Positions 1-14,105 are shown, numbered from the stretch's first letter. The stretch: DNA of 64,000 nucleotides from Liquidambar formosana (GCA_039720395.1 CM077820.1:55310196-55374195), one strand, 5' to 3'. Notes: generated from the sequence alone by a model not told the origin. Numbers and translations are program-made.

Positions 1-1686
<1,686 letters not shown>

Positions 1687-2863
1687 TCAGCTGGTTCAAA
1701 AAACCCAAGTTACTATCACAATCGAACATAAGTTCACAGCATAAATTTAAGATTCATATAAGCATGGATAAAAGAAGAAATACAATAACGATATTCAAAA
1801 CCATTACAGTAAGAAAAGGAAAATCTAGGAATAGTTATAATCTGGTATATATATCAACATTGCTTGAAATTGAAATAGGGACGCAGTCTAACACCCTTAT
1901 TTCTCAATATCTGCAAAGAATAGGAATGAACAGCAAAAATTCCAGCAATTAATGACAAAAACAACTAATTTTCCAAGAGTTAGTGGCAGAAAACCAAATG
2001 AACAACCCATATATGAAAGTATGAAAAGCATACAAGAAAGAAGCATCCGATCTGATTCACACAAAGTTATAAACACAAAAACAAATACAAGGAAGAAACA
2101 TGCTTGATGAAGGCAAGTCCAAACATCCCTAAATCTTACAGATCTGTGACATTTAGAAACCAACCTCTCACGCAATCAACAAACTTCATTCTCACATTTT
2201 AAACAGCAGGTAACATATATACTTTAAAAAGCATTTGGCAACTTTTCTGTTTCCAGATAAACCATCTTATTATCCATTTTTGTTTTGTGATTTTCGTTCT
2301 TTAGCCCTTATTTTCATCTCATTTTCCCGAACCATCACACATCCAAATGCGGTTTGTGTTCCATGGTGCTTTCGTTTTCATATTTTCAAAATCAGAAACA
2401 CCATTTATAATCAAATCCAAACGGCCTTCAGATATTACGGATTCTGAAACCAACCTCCCCTATAGTCAACAAACTCTTTTTCATATTTTAAAAATCATAA
2501 ACATGCTTTATAAATCAAATCCAAACGACCCTAAATCTTACAGATCCGTGACATTTTCGAAACCAACCTCTCATGTAATCAACGAACTAATGAACAATCC
2601 ATTCATCAAAAAGCAGATCAGCAAAACAAAACATCAAATCAACAACATTTATAACCCCAAACCCTAAAAACCAATCAAATCAAGAACGAAACTCAACATC
2701 AATGTTACAAGAACAAACCCAATCAGGCTTCGAATCGAAGAAAATCAGATCTAACCCTAAGACAACAGATCTTGAAACAATACACTATAAAATACATAAA
2801 TATATATGTATGCATGTGTATATATGTGTATATGAATGAAGAAGAAGCTCAAGAAGGGCTTAC

Positions 2864-2945
2864 ATGGCTGAGTACAGAAGCCGATTTAGGGCGAAAAACG
2901 GAAGGCAGATCTTGAGAGAAGCTGCCCTGATGCAATACCTATAAG
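2864..2945 (-). other. 5'UTR exon of the ARF gene and its leader intron
   Basis: A good minus-strand donor (CAT followed by GTAAGC) lies at 2863/2862. The acceptor lies just upstream of the ATG at 1680; two AG choices are possible, after ACCAG or after ATAAG. This gives a leader intron of about 1.2 kb, a common arrangement in plant ARF1 genes. The 5' end near 2945 is inferred from the TATA box position, not seen directly. The intron holds three diverged copies of a motif reading CTTACAGATC(T/C)GTGACATT or similar, near 2130, 2430 and 2528. Confidence 0.6.
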
Positions 2946-2970
2946 ATGAAATGAATGGAGACTGTTTAGG

Positions 2971-2978
2971 TATTTATA
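2971..2978 (-). promoter_or_regulatory. TATA box of the ARF gene
   Basis: On the minus strand the sequence reads TATAAATA, about 30 bp upstream of the inferred transcription start and about 107 bp upstream of the leader-intron donor. It is the only good TATA motif in a suitable position. Confidence 0.6.
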
Positions 2979-4120
2979 GACGGTCGGATATAGTGGACGT
3001 TTAAACGGCGTTAGAGTTTGTGCTCCGTTGGACGACGGTGCGCCGTTAAATCGTTAAGGACCGAGGGTTATTGGGTGTGTAAAGGTGCAGCGTATGGACA
3101 GGTCATTCTCTACTTTGACTTTTGAGGGCCACTCATAATGTCCTTCAATGACTCATCATATGGGTAGTCTTAGAATTTTACTCCATCTTAGGGCCAGCCG
3201 GCCAGCCAACAGCAAAATTTATCTTGGACGTTAATTGATGGCTTGACATCCAATGAGCAATGATTTCATCTGTGTTTTAAGGATCAGATGAGCAAAGATC
3301 TAATAAGGAGACATGGCAACGAGGTTAACTCGAAAAAGAAGACAAGGAAAGGAGCTCTCATGGCCATTAAGGCGGATATGGCAAAGGCATATGACAAACT
3401 TGAATAGAGTTTTATAGAACATGTCCAAACAAACTTTCCAAAGCGCTAGAGCTAATAGCATTTTCTAGAGCGCCGGTGCTAATTGCACTTTCGGAAGCGT
3501 GTTTGCAACTCTTGGTTTGAAAAAAAGAAAGTAAATAAACACTTTGGTTTTTTTTTTAAAAAAAGTCTAAAAAACATGTGTCAAATAAAGAAGCCAACCA
3601 ATTTGCCTCGAGTCAATTGGTGTGGAAAGTCCAATTTATTTACTTTTTGCTTTAGTTAATTCTATTAGTGCTACACGAGTGAGTTTGCTTTTTAATCATC
3701 TATATATGAGATACAATCTCCAATATATTGTATTGTCTTTATGCAACTTAGTTCAAAAGGTTGGAATAAGAAAAAGACTATATATTTGTTCATAAAGAAT
3801 CTATGATGGGATGCTATCTCATCAAAATTGATGAGACAACATCATTTTATATGCAAAATGGAGTAACAATCAAAATCTTTCAGTAGATTGAGGACATTCT
3901 TTTAATCTTTCTTTTTATAGCCAAAAAATTCAATCTCCATAAAGGGAGTAGCTCTTAATCATTTACTTATTTTATTTTTAATTTTTTTTGCTAAGGAGTG
4001 AGACTCTAAGAGGCAACAAGACAAAAGCAAAACCAGAACAAAAACACCAAAATAAAGCATGAATAAATCGGTGAATGAATTCGGTGTATTATTTAGGTCC
4101 AACAAACAAAAAGTGGCTTA
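2979..4120. other. Intergenic, no gene seen
   Basis: Upstream flank of the ARF gene. I see AT-rich non-coding DNA with no convincing open frame. A short direct repeat containing GAGCTAATAGCA / GGTGCTAATTGCA lies at 3445-3495. Confidence 0.5.
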
Positions 4121-4480
4121 GGTTGCGTTTGGTTTGAGAGAATGGAATGGAGAGGAAATGAAATAGGGAGTGGGAATGGGAATGGAATGAGAATGAATAT
4201 TCCATCCCAATGTTTGGTAAGGGGAGTGGGAATGGAATGAAAAAGCATAGGTGGAAAGCCATTTTTAATGATTTTTACTCCTTATAAGGAGGGAATATTC
4301 ATTCCTCTTGATTTGGGAAAGAATGGTTATTCTCTCGTTAAAAAGAATAGACCTCATAGAAAAATAGCCATTCCATTCTCTTGTACAACTAAACACTTAC
4401 TTTTTTTTTTAAGAATGAAATAACCATTCTATTCTCTGTTATTCCATTCTCTCCCTCATTCACTCGTAACAAACATAGCC
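4121..4480. mobile_element. MITE-like element with long imperfect inverted ends
   Basis: The left end reads GGTTGCGTTTGGTTTGAGAG and the right end is its imperfect reverse complement (…TAACAAACATAGCC). Both arms continue inward with GAATGGAATGGAGA-type sequence and its complement. The element is about 360 bp with no coding capacity. The target duplication is unclear (TTA on the left, TAG on the right), so the superfamily is uncertain; the GTTTGGT-type end suggests PIF/Harbinger or hAT. Confidence 0.6.
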
Positions 4481-4634
4481 TAGGTTGTACATGATTGTCC
4501 TGTTTCTGACAAATAAAAGTAAATAGAAAAATATTTGAAGTGTGTTTCTTGCTTCGACCCGGGTGTGCAACTTCAAAGAAAAACTCTTTCTAGTGAACCT
4601 ATAATGATAAGCATGCACATGAGAATAACTTTTA

Positions 4635-4852
4635 CCCTCTATTTGGTTCATGGATTCTACCAAAGAAAAAAAAAGGAAGGGAAAAAAAATGAGGAGGAAA
4701 GAAAATGAAAGAAAAAAATAAAATTATATCAAGTCTAAATTATTCTAATTCTTCTTTTTCTTTCAATTTTCCATTGCAACCAAATAAAGAAAAGTAGAAT
4801 TCCTTATATTTTATTTTTTTTCCTTGATAAAATCCACAAACCAAATAGAGCC
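4635..4852. mobile_element. PIF/Harbinger-like (Tourist-type) MITE, copy 1
   Basis: This 218-bp element starts CCCTCTATTTGGTTCATGG and ends with the inverted ACCAAATAGAGCC. It is flanked by a TTA target duplication at 4632-4634 and 4853-4855. The interior is a purine-rich then pyrimidine-rich stretch without coding potential. A second copy of identical length lies at 7120-7337. TTA/TAA duplications and GGCTCTATTTGG-like ends are characteristic of PIF/Harbinger-derived MITEs. It lies 3' of the WAT1-related gene. Confidence 0.85.
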
Positions 4853-4855
4853 TTA

Positions 4856-5314
4856 GATTATCTTTCTCTTTAATAATATCAAGCAATTTAGTGTCCAAGT
4901 GGTTCAGTATAAGAGAAGGTATAACCTGCATTTTGTGTAAATTGGAATGCTGAATTTTTGGAGGTTGAAAGGAAGCCATTTATATATATAGATATAGATA
5001 TATAAAAGTTACATTACATTTTGATCATGACATCAAATACAGAACCTGAACTAGGGTGGACTATGCATCAAGTGGGACTAGTCTGGCAAAAAACAAAACA
5101 AACAAAAACACCATCAGTTGAATGTCATTCTTCCTTCAAGATGTTTCCAAAAACACCCTATAGGAGAACAATACAATTTGGTTGATCCTTGTTTATCATC
5201 CTACATGTCATGAGCTTCCTGCTTCATCAATGAGACACAGAAAATAGCTTGCATGCGAATGCGTTCAACCGTAACGTTGGAATTGAATTATTTGCTTTGG
5301 TGTTTTCTACCCCT
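4856..5314. other. 3' flank of the WAT1-related gene
   Basis: Non-coding. It holds the presumed minus-strand 3'UTR and polyadenylation region of the transporter gene; nothing else is recognised. Confidence 0.4.
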
Positions 5315-8300
5315 TTAACTTGTGACATGAAGATTGCCACTAGAATACCCAAATATCTGCAATTCCAAGTCATCCTTCTCCTCTTGTTTCTCTCCTTGTG
5401 TTTCTTCATTATTGTTCCTCTGCTTCATCTCCTTATCCTTCCCCCACAGAACAGCATATAGTCCCACAACAATCAAAACAGACCCTACAGCACTGAAGCA
5501 ACAATAACTACGTTTAGCACAGCCAAGTTTTAGAACAGTGGGAGAATGTATGAAGACTAAAATGGAGATTGTGACATATGGAAGTTTAGAGAATTAATTT
5601 CAAGTATAAATTCAAAATAAAAATAATGTTCTAAAACAAGTGTGTTGCATACGCACGTTCCAACATATAGTTTCTCTTGTAGTAAGGCCCAGCTGAGAAT
5701 AGCCACAATGACAAGCAACAAGGGACTGAAAACGGAGACGTAGAGAGGACCTTTCCTTTGGATGCACCAAGAGATAAGGCAAAATGCTAATGCAGAGCAC
5801 ACAAGTGCCTGAAATTATCATATAATCATTTTTTGTGTTAGTATTTTGCTGTGGCCAGACTTCATGCCCAAACAGAGACTTCATTCCCAAACACAGACTT
5901 CATGCCTTGATGGTATTTCATGAAGCATACCGAGTAAAGAGCTGCAACAAGCCGGATGCTAGACCTCAAAGACCACGCAGAAATATTACGTTCAACGAAT
6001 ATGCCTATGACCCCACACTCAATGCTGGCCATGAAACACATCAATGCAGAACTTGTATAAGGGGCCGCAAACTTCTTGCTCAAATTTGCCTGAAATTATT
6101 ACCAAACAGAACCAGCGGAAATTTCAAGACTTGTTCTCTTTAACTAACTAAGCATGCCATCCCACAACAGAGCATTTCTGGAGAAACAGAACTGCAGTAC
6201 TTACTTGGATTATGAACCATGCTGCCCAAGCAACACAGCTAGCAATTATGAGGAGAGTGCCCAAGATAAAATTTGGTTCATGGCTGGAAGGCCTCTCTCT
6301 CATTTCCTCTGCGTACTCCCAGTGAATTTTGGATTCACCTATATTGATGGTGCAACCATGGTAAAATGACAACATCATGGCTCCTCCAACACATACAATA
6401 GTCCCTAACACCTTGGCTTGCCCTGGCTTTCTCTTGATTCCCACATTTTCTTGTCTACCAAACATATATAAAACACAAATTAAAAGAAGAAAGTTATAAA
6501 AATGAAAAAAATAAAAACCAAAATGAGTTGGGCCCTAATGTTAAAGCTGGTAATAATTGCTTGAATTATCTCCAAAAAATGGGAAAAGTAAAAATAAAAA
6601 TAACACCCATACCTGAAAGGGACTGCCATGAGAAAAGTAATTGCAGGGAGAAGATTTGACAAAGCGCATGCAATTGTTGGAGTGGAATTCTTTAGCCCAA
6701 TAAAGTAAAAGATTTGGTTCAAGGTTGCCCTGCATGTTTGAACCCATGTAAGATAATTAAAGTGTAACTTTGGAAACCTCCCAACACCCTCACCCCCCCC
6801 CCCCCCCCCCCCCCCACACCCAAAAAAAAATCTAAAGTTATCATAACAAAACAATGGAGAGAGACAATTTAGGATTAAAGACTTACCCAAAAATGGAACA
6901 TAAGAAGATTTGGAATAGAATACCCCATGTGATCCTGGGTCTTGTCTTCCTACATAAAGATATGAGAAATTAACTGAAGAGAGAGTACTTAAAAATCAGA
7001 ACAAAAATTTATTGAAACATGACTGGATGGGCCAATTTTAAGCAAATAAAATTTTTTAATGCCACTTCTGTTGTGAAAAGAAATCGTAAGTCCTGCTCTT
7101 AACATACATTGGTCTTTAACTCTCTATTTGGTTCATGGATTCTACCAAGGAAAAAAAAAAGTAAGGGAAAAAAATGAGGAGGAAAGAAAATGAAAGGAAA
7201 AGATAAAATCATATCAATTCAAAATTATTCTAACTCTTCTTCTTCTTCCAATTTTCCATTGCAACCAAATAAAGAAAACTATAATTCCTTACATTTTATT
7301 TTTTTTCCTTGATAAAATCCACGAACCAAATAGAGCCTAAAGGATCAACTAATTACTTTGTGCTAACATATATCGTGAGTGCAATCAACAACAATTGGGA
7401 AACTTGAAGAAAACTCTAATCAGAAACTGATTTAGAAGGGGTAGAAAGCATTATGAGACTAAGATTCTAAATGTGAAGGGATTTACCTATATATTATCAA
7501 GACATTAGAAAGTGGAAACACTTTTAAAAAATGTTTCATATATGTTTCCTTAGAGTAAAATATTACTGTTCACGAGTATAATCGGAATCTCTTATCAAAA
7601 ATACATATTTTGAGGGAAATCTGCATTAAAGCTAACAAAGTGAGAAGGGAAGCGACAAATGCATGATGTGGCAACCGTTCGAGGCCAGGCCATGGTACAG
7701 TTGTGCAAAGGAAAGCGACAAACAACGTGGCAACCATGCAAAGCTACTCCTGTATACACTGGTGGCAAACAGACATAAATTCTTTCAATTAATAACTTGT
7801 AGCACTCAGAGGAATTCCAACAATTCCAAAGGGCTTCTGATTGATTGTAGTCCAGAAAAGACTACTAGCTTGTTTCTGAGAAATGGAAAACCTCAACTCA
7901 ATTGGGCCAAATAGTTATTAGTTTTTCCATTTTGTACTAAAAGTTTTCTTAGAAACCAAACAGATCCAAAAGATAAATTATGTAAATTGGAATTAACTAG
8001 TGCTCTGTTCTGTCCATTTGAAGAGATTCAAGAAATTCATTGAATTCCCACTTCTTATCTATGAGAAAGTTAAACCCAATAACTCCAATGGATTTAATCA
8101 ACTATACCCATTTCAGTAACTATATACAGACAACAACTTCAAATGCATGCTATTGAATAAATGTATACATAAATATAAGAATATAAGAGTTTCTTTGTCT
8201 AAAGTTCTTGAACAATTAATACCTCTCCAAGAAATAAGCGAAGGGAATGATTGCGACCGTGGCAAAGATTTGTCGGTAAGCAACAAGGACAAATGGGTTC

Positions 8301-8395
8301 ATGCCGGAATCCATGGCAAGCTTGGAAGTGATGTTCATTCCTGCATAACCCACTTGCAAAAAAACCATGGCCAAGAAAGGCAAGTAGTCACCCAT
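5315..8395 (-). CDS. WAT1-related (nodulin MtN21/EamA-like) membrane transporter
   Basis: This is a plant drug/metabolite-transporter family protein with about ten membrane spans and two EamA domains; relatives such as WAT1 move auxin or other small organic solutes across tonoplast or plasma membrane. There are seven exons: 8395-8223, 6949-6887, 6729-6613, 6454-6205, 6089-5931, 5808-5657 and 5492-5315. Every junction fits GT-AG, and they join in frame to 363 residues, normal for the family. Signature stretches are [40 protein letters not shown] (first EamA), [40 protein letters not shown] and [19 protein letters not shown] (second EamA), then a charged cytosolic tail ending HVTS. The start is fixed by the conserved N-terminus; an upstream minus-strand open frame only reaches into the 5'UTR. 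Closest remembered relative is Arabidopsis At1g09380. The substrate is unknown. Confidence 0.95.
6793..6815. repeat. 23-nt homopolymeric C tract (G tract in the transcript) in WAT1 intron 2
   Basis: An uninterrupted run of 23 C on the plus strand lies inside the 157-nt intron between exons 2 and 3 of the WAT1-related gene. The pre-mRNA therefore carries G23 about 70 nt downstream of the donor. Such a run can form a G-quadruplex and is also prone to length error. Confidence 0.8.
7120..7337. mobile_element. PIF/Harbinger-like (Tourist-type) MITE, copy 2, inside WAT1 intron 1
   Basis: This is the same 218-bp element as at 4635-4852. It starts CTCTCTATTTGGTTCATGG, ends ACCAAATAGAGCC, and is flanked by a TAA duplication at 7117-7119 and 7338-7340. 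It sits in the large first intron (6950-8222) of the transporter gene. The two copies are similar over their full length, so both derive from one recently active family. Confidence 0.85.
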
Positions 8396-9499
8396 TTTCT
8401 CTTAGTTCTTTTACAATAATTTCTTGGACAAACAGAGAGAGAGAGAGATGAGAAGAGGATGAGAGATGGGGAGACTGTGTATTTACGTATACATATAGAT
8501 GGGAGGAGCAACAGAAAGTTCAAGAAATGATGATTAGAGGAAAAGTAGGAACAAACCGCCAAGGATTTCTTGCTACACCTGGACTTTTGCATGGGAGTAT
8601 GGGACAAAGCTTACCGCCACTGTCTAACTAAAGTAGCTTTCAGTTTGGGGTTTGGTTTTCGCCAACTTTTCCCATTAAGTTCACTAACTTGTATCAATCA
8701 AATTGCATTCTGCCACGTCACATATAACTCAGCTTAATCAACTAGATAAAACCATCGACACAACGAAATACTTGAAGATTTAAAATTTTTAATTTACTAG
8801 TGTGTTGAATTAATATTCTCTTTCCACTCTTACAATAATGTTTTAAAATTAAATTATGCAATGTTTAATGTTTTATTATAACTACTCTCTCTCTCTCCTC
8901 TCTCTTTTTTCTTTTCTTTTTTTTGGTGGGAGGGGGAGATTGAAACATTTTTTTCTATTTTTGTTAACTTTTTTTTTTTTTTCAAATGATGAGAAAAACC
9001 CTTTTTTTTTTTTTTTTTGGTGGTAAGTGAGAAAAACCCTTTGACCAAAACCCAAGCCCTATTTATGATAATTTACTTGTTTTATATTCAATTGAATTAA
9101 CTGCTTGATAGGGTTTGTAATAATTTCATGATTCATGAATAAATACAAATCGATTTTAAAGGATTAATAGAAACAATGATTCCAAATAAGTGATCTAGTT
9201 TTAATGTTGGTTTTGGAAAGTTTAGAAAGAGAGTAAATTTTGGATTTACTAATATGATGAAATCGTATTATTTTATTGATCAATGATTAGGAGTCGTTTG
9301 TGATATTGACGGGTCATTAAAATGGAGGAGCCATACTAAATTAGAAAAGATAATGCATGATAGTTGAGGATATGTATAGATAGTATTCTTTATATAGTAA
9401 TGATAAGGCACTCGATGGCACGCATAACCGCATATTGAACATTGATTGGGGCTATTCGTGTTTGTCATGCACTCACCCTTGCGTGATCATCATAGACAA
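8396..9499. other. Upstream flank of the WAT1-related gene, no gene seen
   Basis: It contains the presumed promoter; a minus-strand CTATATGT at about 8490-8499 could be a TATA-like element about 95 bp upstream of the ATG. Beyond it are pyrimidine-rich low-complexity tracts (CTCT and T runs, about 8885-9020) and AT-rich DNA. No convincing coding sequence is present. Confidence 0.45.
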
Positions 9500-9569
9500 T
9501 AGAGATCAACATTGCGGATCTGCATAGTTCAACACCTAAACAATTTCATATATATATATATACATATAT

Positions 9570-10095
9570 ATACATACAATTTTGAACATAAGTTGATTTA
9601 TTGTATATTAAGCAAAGTTTAGCCACATAAGCTTTTCTTTAATTGGATTTTATAGATTCCAAAAGAGAGAGATAAAGGTTACACACTAACACTAAATAAA
9701 CTTATTGTATATTAAGCGAAGTTTAGCCACATGGGCTTTTCTCTTATTGGATCTTATAGATTTAAAGAGGGAGGGAGAGGTTACACACTAAATAAAAGAC
9801 GGTCATAGTTGTCTTGAAGAGCTTCCCCCATTTCAGGAGTATTGTGCACATCCCAAGACACTCATCCTACCATTGGAGAGTGAGCTTACCCCATTTTAGG
9901 AGTATTGTGGACATCCCAAGACACTCATCCTATCATTGGAGAGAGACGTTATACTAAATAAAAACACTCATGGATGTCTCTTAGAAATCCTTCCCACCCC
10001 CCCCACCCCCCAAAAAAAATAAAAATAAAAATAAAAATTTAGGAATATTGTGCAAATCCCAAGACACTCATCCTACTGCTGGATAAGAGACTCTT
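9570..10095. repeat. Degenerate direct repeats
   Basis: A unit containing AAGCGAAGTTTAGCCACAT occurs near 9609 and 9715. A second motif, CCCAAGACACTCATCCTA, occurs near 9852, 9914 and 10056. The stretch is an irregular tandem duplication array with no coding frame. Confidence 0.65.
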
Positions 10096-10119
10096 CAAGG
10101 ATCTAATACTCTTACCTAT

Positions 10120-11611
10120 AAAATTTGATTACAAAATATTACATGGTTTGATCACATACACCAATCAAAATTTGGTGCTCTCTCCTATCCAACAATGCAT
10201 CACTAATTTTCTCCATCAACTTTTGTTACAGCATGTCAGCCCATTTTAACAATTAAAAGAAATGAAAGAGCTCATGGGGAAGGGAAGAAAAGACCCACAT
10301 AGCAAACAGACCCAAATATGTATAAAATGAAAAAAAATTCCTCCTCATGGCACTATCTTATACAGTATATTTATTTATTTACGAGACATGGGTATCTCAA
10401 GCTTAGCCATACAACTTTGCCACTCCTAAGCTTTAAAAACAATTGAGAGGCCGACGAAGAGAAAGAAGAAGAAAAATAAAACACATATAAGAACACATCA
10501 GAAAAGTCCATAATTATCACAGCTGTGGGCAAAAAGAACAGACACAACACAATAATATGTCTTTTCTTTTTTTTGCTGCGAATAATAATAAGACAGTTTA
10601 GTTGTTCTGAGAATACATGCACAAACCAACAGCCGCTTGAGCAATTTTTAAAGGCCAGAGTGTCCTAAATATCATGAACATCCTAGTCACCTGGCCTCTG
10701 TTGATGCATCCTCTGTCCTATCTTTAGTATCTCCAACAAATTCAATTTGGTTCCAAGAATTACTGGAGGCCCCAACAACTTGCTTCTTGAATGCCCCATA
10801 TTTATGTCTGTGTCCCAAAGTTGCAGAAATATGAGGGTCTTTCGACACACCTGAAATGACCATGAGAACCTACTGTCACCACTTCCACTGTTCTTGAGCT
10901 TTATTACTCCAGGTTGAATCACAGTGAACATTCATAGAGTACACCTGATGTTTCTGGGTGAAATAGTATTTGGATCTTGGTGAAAATGAACCTGCCAATG
11001 AGAATTATAAGTTTCAACATCACAAGATTCCTTACTAATGATAATATTTTTCAGCCTGAATAAAAGTTAGATGACTTAAAAACAATATTTCATTCCAGCT
11101 TTTAAAAATAAAACATGCTGTAACCTATAAAGTCATATTAAGCCAACCCATTCTTAATCTAACCCGTATTTATTGCAACAATACGAATGATACTTCTTCC
11201 CAAGGACATGAAAGATAAAATAGACTTTTAACAATTCAAATTCTTCATCCAGCACTCTCCTAGGTAAAATCCAATACGCATCAATTTCCAGAGTCATTGC
11301 AGTGAAGCAAATTAATGGATAACTAGAAGGAAGAAAGGAAGGATGAAGTGAAATGAGAAGCAAGCACTAGCACCACTGCTAAGCAATCTTCACTGCACAA
11401 TTCTCCGGTTCTTGAGTCAGGACATCATCTCTTTTCTTAATTATCCTCCATTCAATAAATTTCATTTATTCAATAGATTTCATTTCTAATATTTAAAAAG
11501 AAAATGAAACTATTACTAACCATTGGCTAAACTTATTGCAAGTGCTTGTCTTCAAATGCTCTGTCAACTAATCTTCATTTTTTAATTTAAATCACATAGT
11601 CACATCCCCTC

Positions 11612-11642
<31 letters not shown>

Positions 11643-12382
11643 GGTATGCCACATATTCACACTTTCAAGAATCTGTTAAATTGCGCTGGTAAAATAAAAA
11701 ATAAAAAATAAAAAGGAAGGAAAGTAAAGGAATGCAAGAATATATATATTATTATTATTATTAATCAGGACACATGGTCCAATTTTTCAAAGTAATCACC
11801 TGGCATTGTGAGTATCAAGTGAGAAAATCAGAAAATGCATCAGGATACACATTAGTAAGGGCAAGTAACTCAATCTATTAACCATTTTTTCCAACTTTTG
11901 CTAATTTCAAATAAATTTCTTTTCTACATGAAACCCGGCTAGAAAAGTGCCTAACTTTGTTTTGGATCTGAAAAATTGATGTCTTCCAGCTTCTTATACT
12001 ATCAATAATGAAACTTGTCTCAATGTTAGGATTTTTAAGTACCTTTTCACCAAGCATTGAAAACTCTAACTTCCCATCATTCCAATGGAGTCCAATCTCT
12101 TTCCATTTCAATGACTCATTGTCATCAATATCCAAAATGTTGATAATTATACCTTCACTTTCTTCTATCTTCTAACTTTTCCACTTCTTCCAGCGCCAAC
12201 TATGGGATGATGTTGCTTTGAACATTAGTAGCACGCAAAGTTAGATAGGCATTATTAGGGTTGACATCTCCATGTATGAGAATCTTCTTTATCTTTTACG
12301 GGTCAGAGCTGGGTCAACTGAAGATATGTATGCATTTTGTAAATTAAACACAGATGACAACTCCAAGAGCAACCCAATAATC
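10120..12382. other. Intergenic, no gene recognised
   Basis: Several short minus-strand open frames exist (10931-10683, 12135-11878), but none shows a recognisable domain, good splice continuity or length typical of a gene. A hexamer microsatellite (TTTCAC)n lies at about 11611-11640. The rest is AT-rich unique-looking DNA. Confidence 0.4.
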
Positions 12383-12386
12383 CATA

Positions 12387-12997
12387 CTATTATAGAAAGT
12401 GAATAGTTTTAAGTCTTTCAATTGGTCTCTTCCCTATTAAATACCAAAATTACCCCTACCACTACTGTGTGACTTGAAAATCAAAGGTGATACTGCATCA
12501 TTTTGAACTAAAAGATGAAAAACTGTTACACCCACGTTTCTTTTATCTTCCACGTGTTAACCCTTAGTAACGGCTCCCACGCGCATAGCGTGTGCTACCT
12601 TCTAGTAGAATTAAAATTGCAATATTATAGTATCATCCACCCTTCCATGTTTGTGAGAAATAGCTTACCTAACTCCCCTGAAAACCTACCCGATAATGAA
12701 TGTAATTGTAATTTTAAAACTAGGTATTCACAAAATCACCATTGTGGCATTCTTGCAACTAGAAAGTAACACCCACTACTGTGCGTGGGAGCAGTTACCA
12801 AGGTTGACACGTGAATGATAAAAAGCATGTAGGTGCAACATTTTTATGTATTTTTTTCAGAGTTCAAACTAATGCAATATTACTGTTTTAGAATCTCTTG
12901 GATTTTCTAATTATAAAGCAGTAATAGGGATAATTTTGATATTTAATAGGAAAGAGATCAAGCGAGCGACCAAAAGCCATTCAGTTTCTATAATAGC
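12387..12997. mobile_element. Non-autonomous DNA transposon with very long inverted repeats (611 bp)
   Basis: The ends are CTATTATAGAAA and its exact inverse TTTCTATAATAG, flanked by CATA at 12383-12386 and 12998-13001. Inverted similarity continues inward for over 200 bp: the CTCTTCCCTATTAAATACC-type stretch and the motif near CCACGTGTTAACCCTTAGTAACGGC are mirrored by their complements on the right. There is no transposase. The fold-back structure resembles MULE-derived or other long-TIR MITEs. The 4-bp flank match could be chance. Confidence 0.7.
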
Positions 12998-13219
12998 ATA
13001 GATATATATATGCCCACTTAGGACTTACATATAGTTCAAAGTGTACATGCCCTTAAATTCACTCTAAAACGAGGCATGAAAAAAGGGGTTGAGAAAAAAG
13101 GCAGAGAATAAAATGAAAATTTTCAATTTATCGATTTTTTATTATTTAGGACCCGCTCCCCCCCTCCCCCCCCAAAAAATAAATAAATAAATAAATAAAA
13201 TCCTCCACTCAACACAGCC

Positions 13220-14105
13220 TAAACTCAATAACGTTTGGCTTAGTTTAGGAGAGTTCTTTTAATTTTTGGGAAACCAAAACATTATTAAATTCAAAACTTA
13301 ATTTCCTTCTTTTCTTCAGTTTTCTTAGCATCCCATTCAATCAACAGAGCCTATAATCAATATTGTTTAGCTCAGTTTAGGAGAAAACCAAAACAGCATA
13401 AAATTCAAAATTTTAATTTTCTCCTTTTCTTCAGTGTTCTCAACATCCAAACAGAGGGTAATACTCCATTCAGCTGCCAAAAAAAAATCAAGACTTTATT
13501 TAAATCATTGGCTATTGAACAACTATTTGGCTTAATTTGGTTGAGCTTTCAAATTTTTCTCAACCAAAACATTATTTTCTCTTCTTCCCCTCCGTCTTCT
13601 CAGCATCCAAGAGAGCATAGCACCGTTTGGTTGCCAAGAAAAAGGCAGGAAAATATAGGATAAATTAAAGCTTTGAATCGTTAATTTCTGAACAATTATT
13701 TTATTAGTCTCGGTAAGTTTATATATTTCGTTTTTTATTTTTTTTCCCCACCAAAACATCATAAAATTCAAGAGTATGTCTTCCTTTCTTTTCCTCAGTT
13801 TTCTCGCCATCCAAACAGAGGGTTAATGCTCCGTTTAAGTTTCGAGAAAAAAAAAAGGAAATTAATTTCTGAACTATTTGTCTTAGTTATGATGCTTTGG
13901 TTTCTCCTCTTTTCCTCACTTTTCTCGACATCCAAACATATGATAATGCCGCGTTTGGTAGCCGATAGAAAATATAAGAAAATATGTAAGAAACCAAAAC
14001 TCCGAATCATTGATTTGTGAACAAAAAATAAATAAAACTTACGATTCAGAACTCCGTTTTCTCTAATCATTTTCCTGAGCTTTCTCGGCAACCAAACAGA
14101 TGCGA
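13220..14105. repeat. Six-unit head-to-tail array of MITE-like units
   Basis: Six units of about 115-205 bp follow one another. Each begins with a GTTTGG(C/T)T-type end and closes with TTTTCTCRRCATCCAAACAGAG or a variant (near 13335, 13450, 13610, 13815, 13938 and 14097). The closing motif is roughly the inverse of the opening motif, so each unit looks like a small terminal-inverted-repeat element. The units are too diverged for a recent microsatellite-type expansion. A single related element lies at 38217-38372. Confidence 0.6.

Noticed and set aside
10683..12135. Minus-strand open frames at 10931-10683 and 12135-11878 as exons of an unknown gene
   Set aside because: No recognisable domain, no clean splice pairing between them, and no homologous position in the remembered syntenic block.
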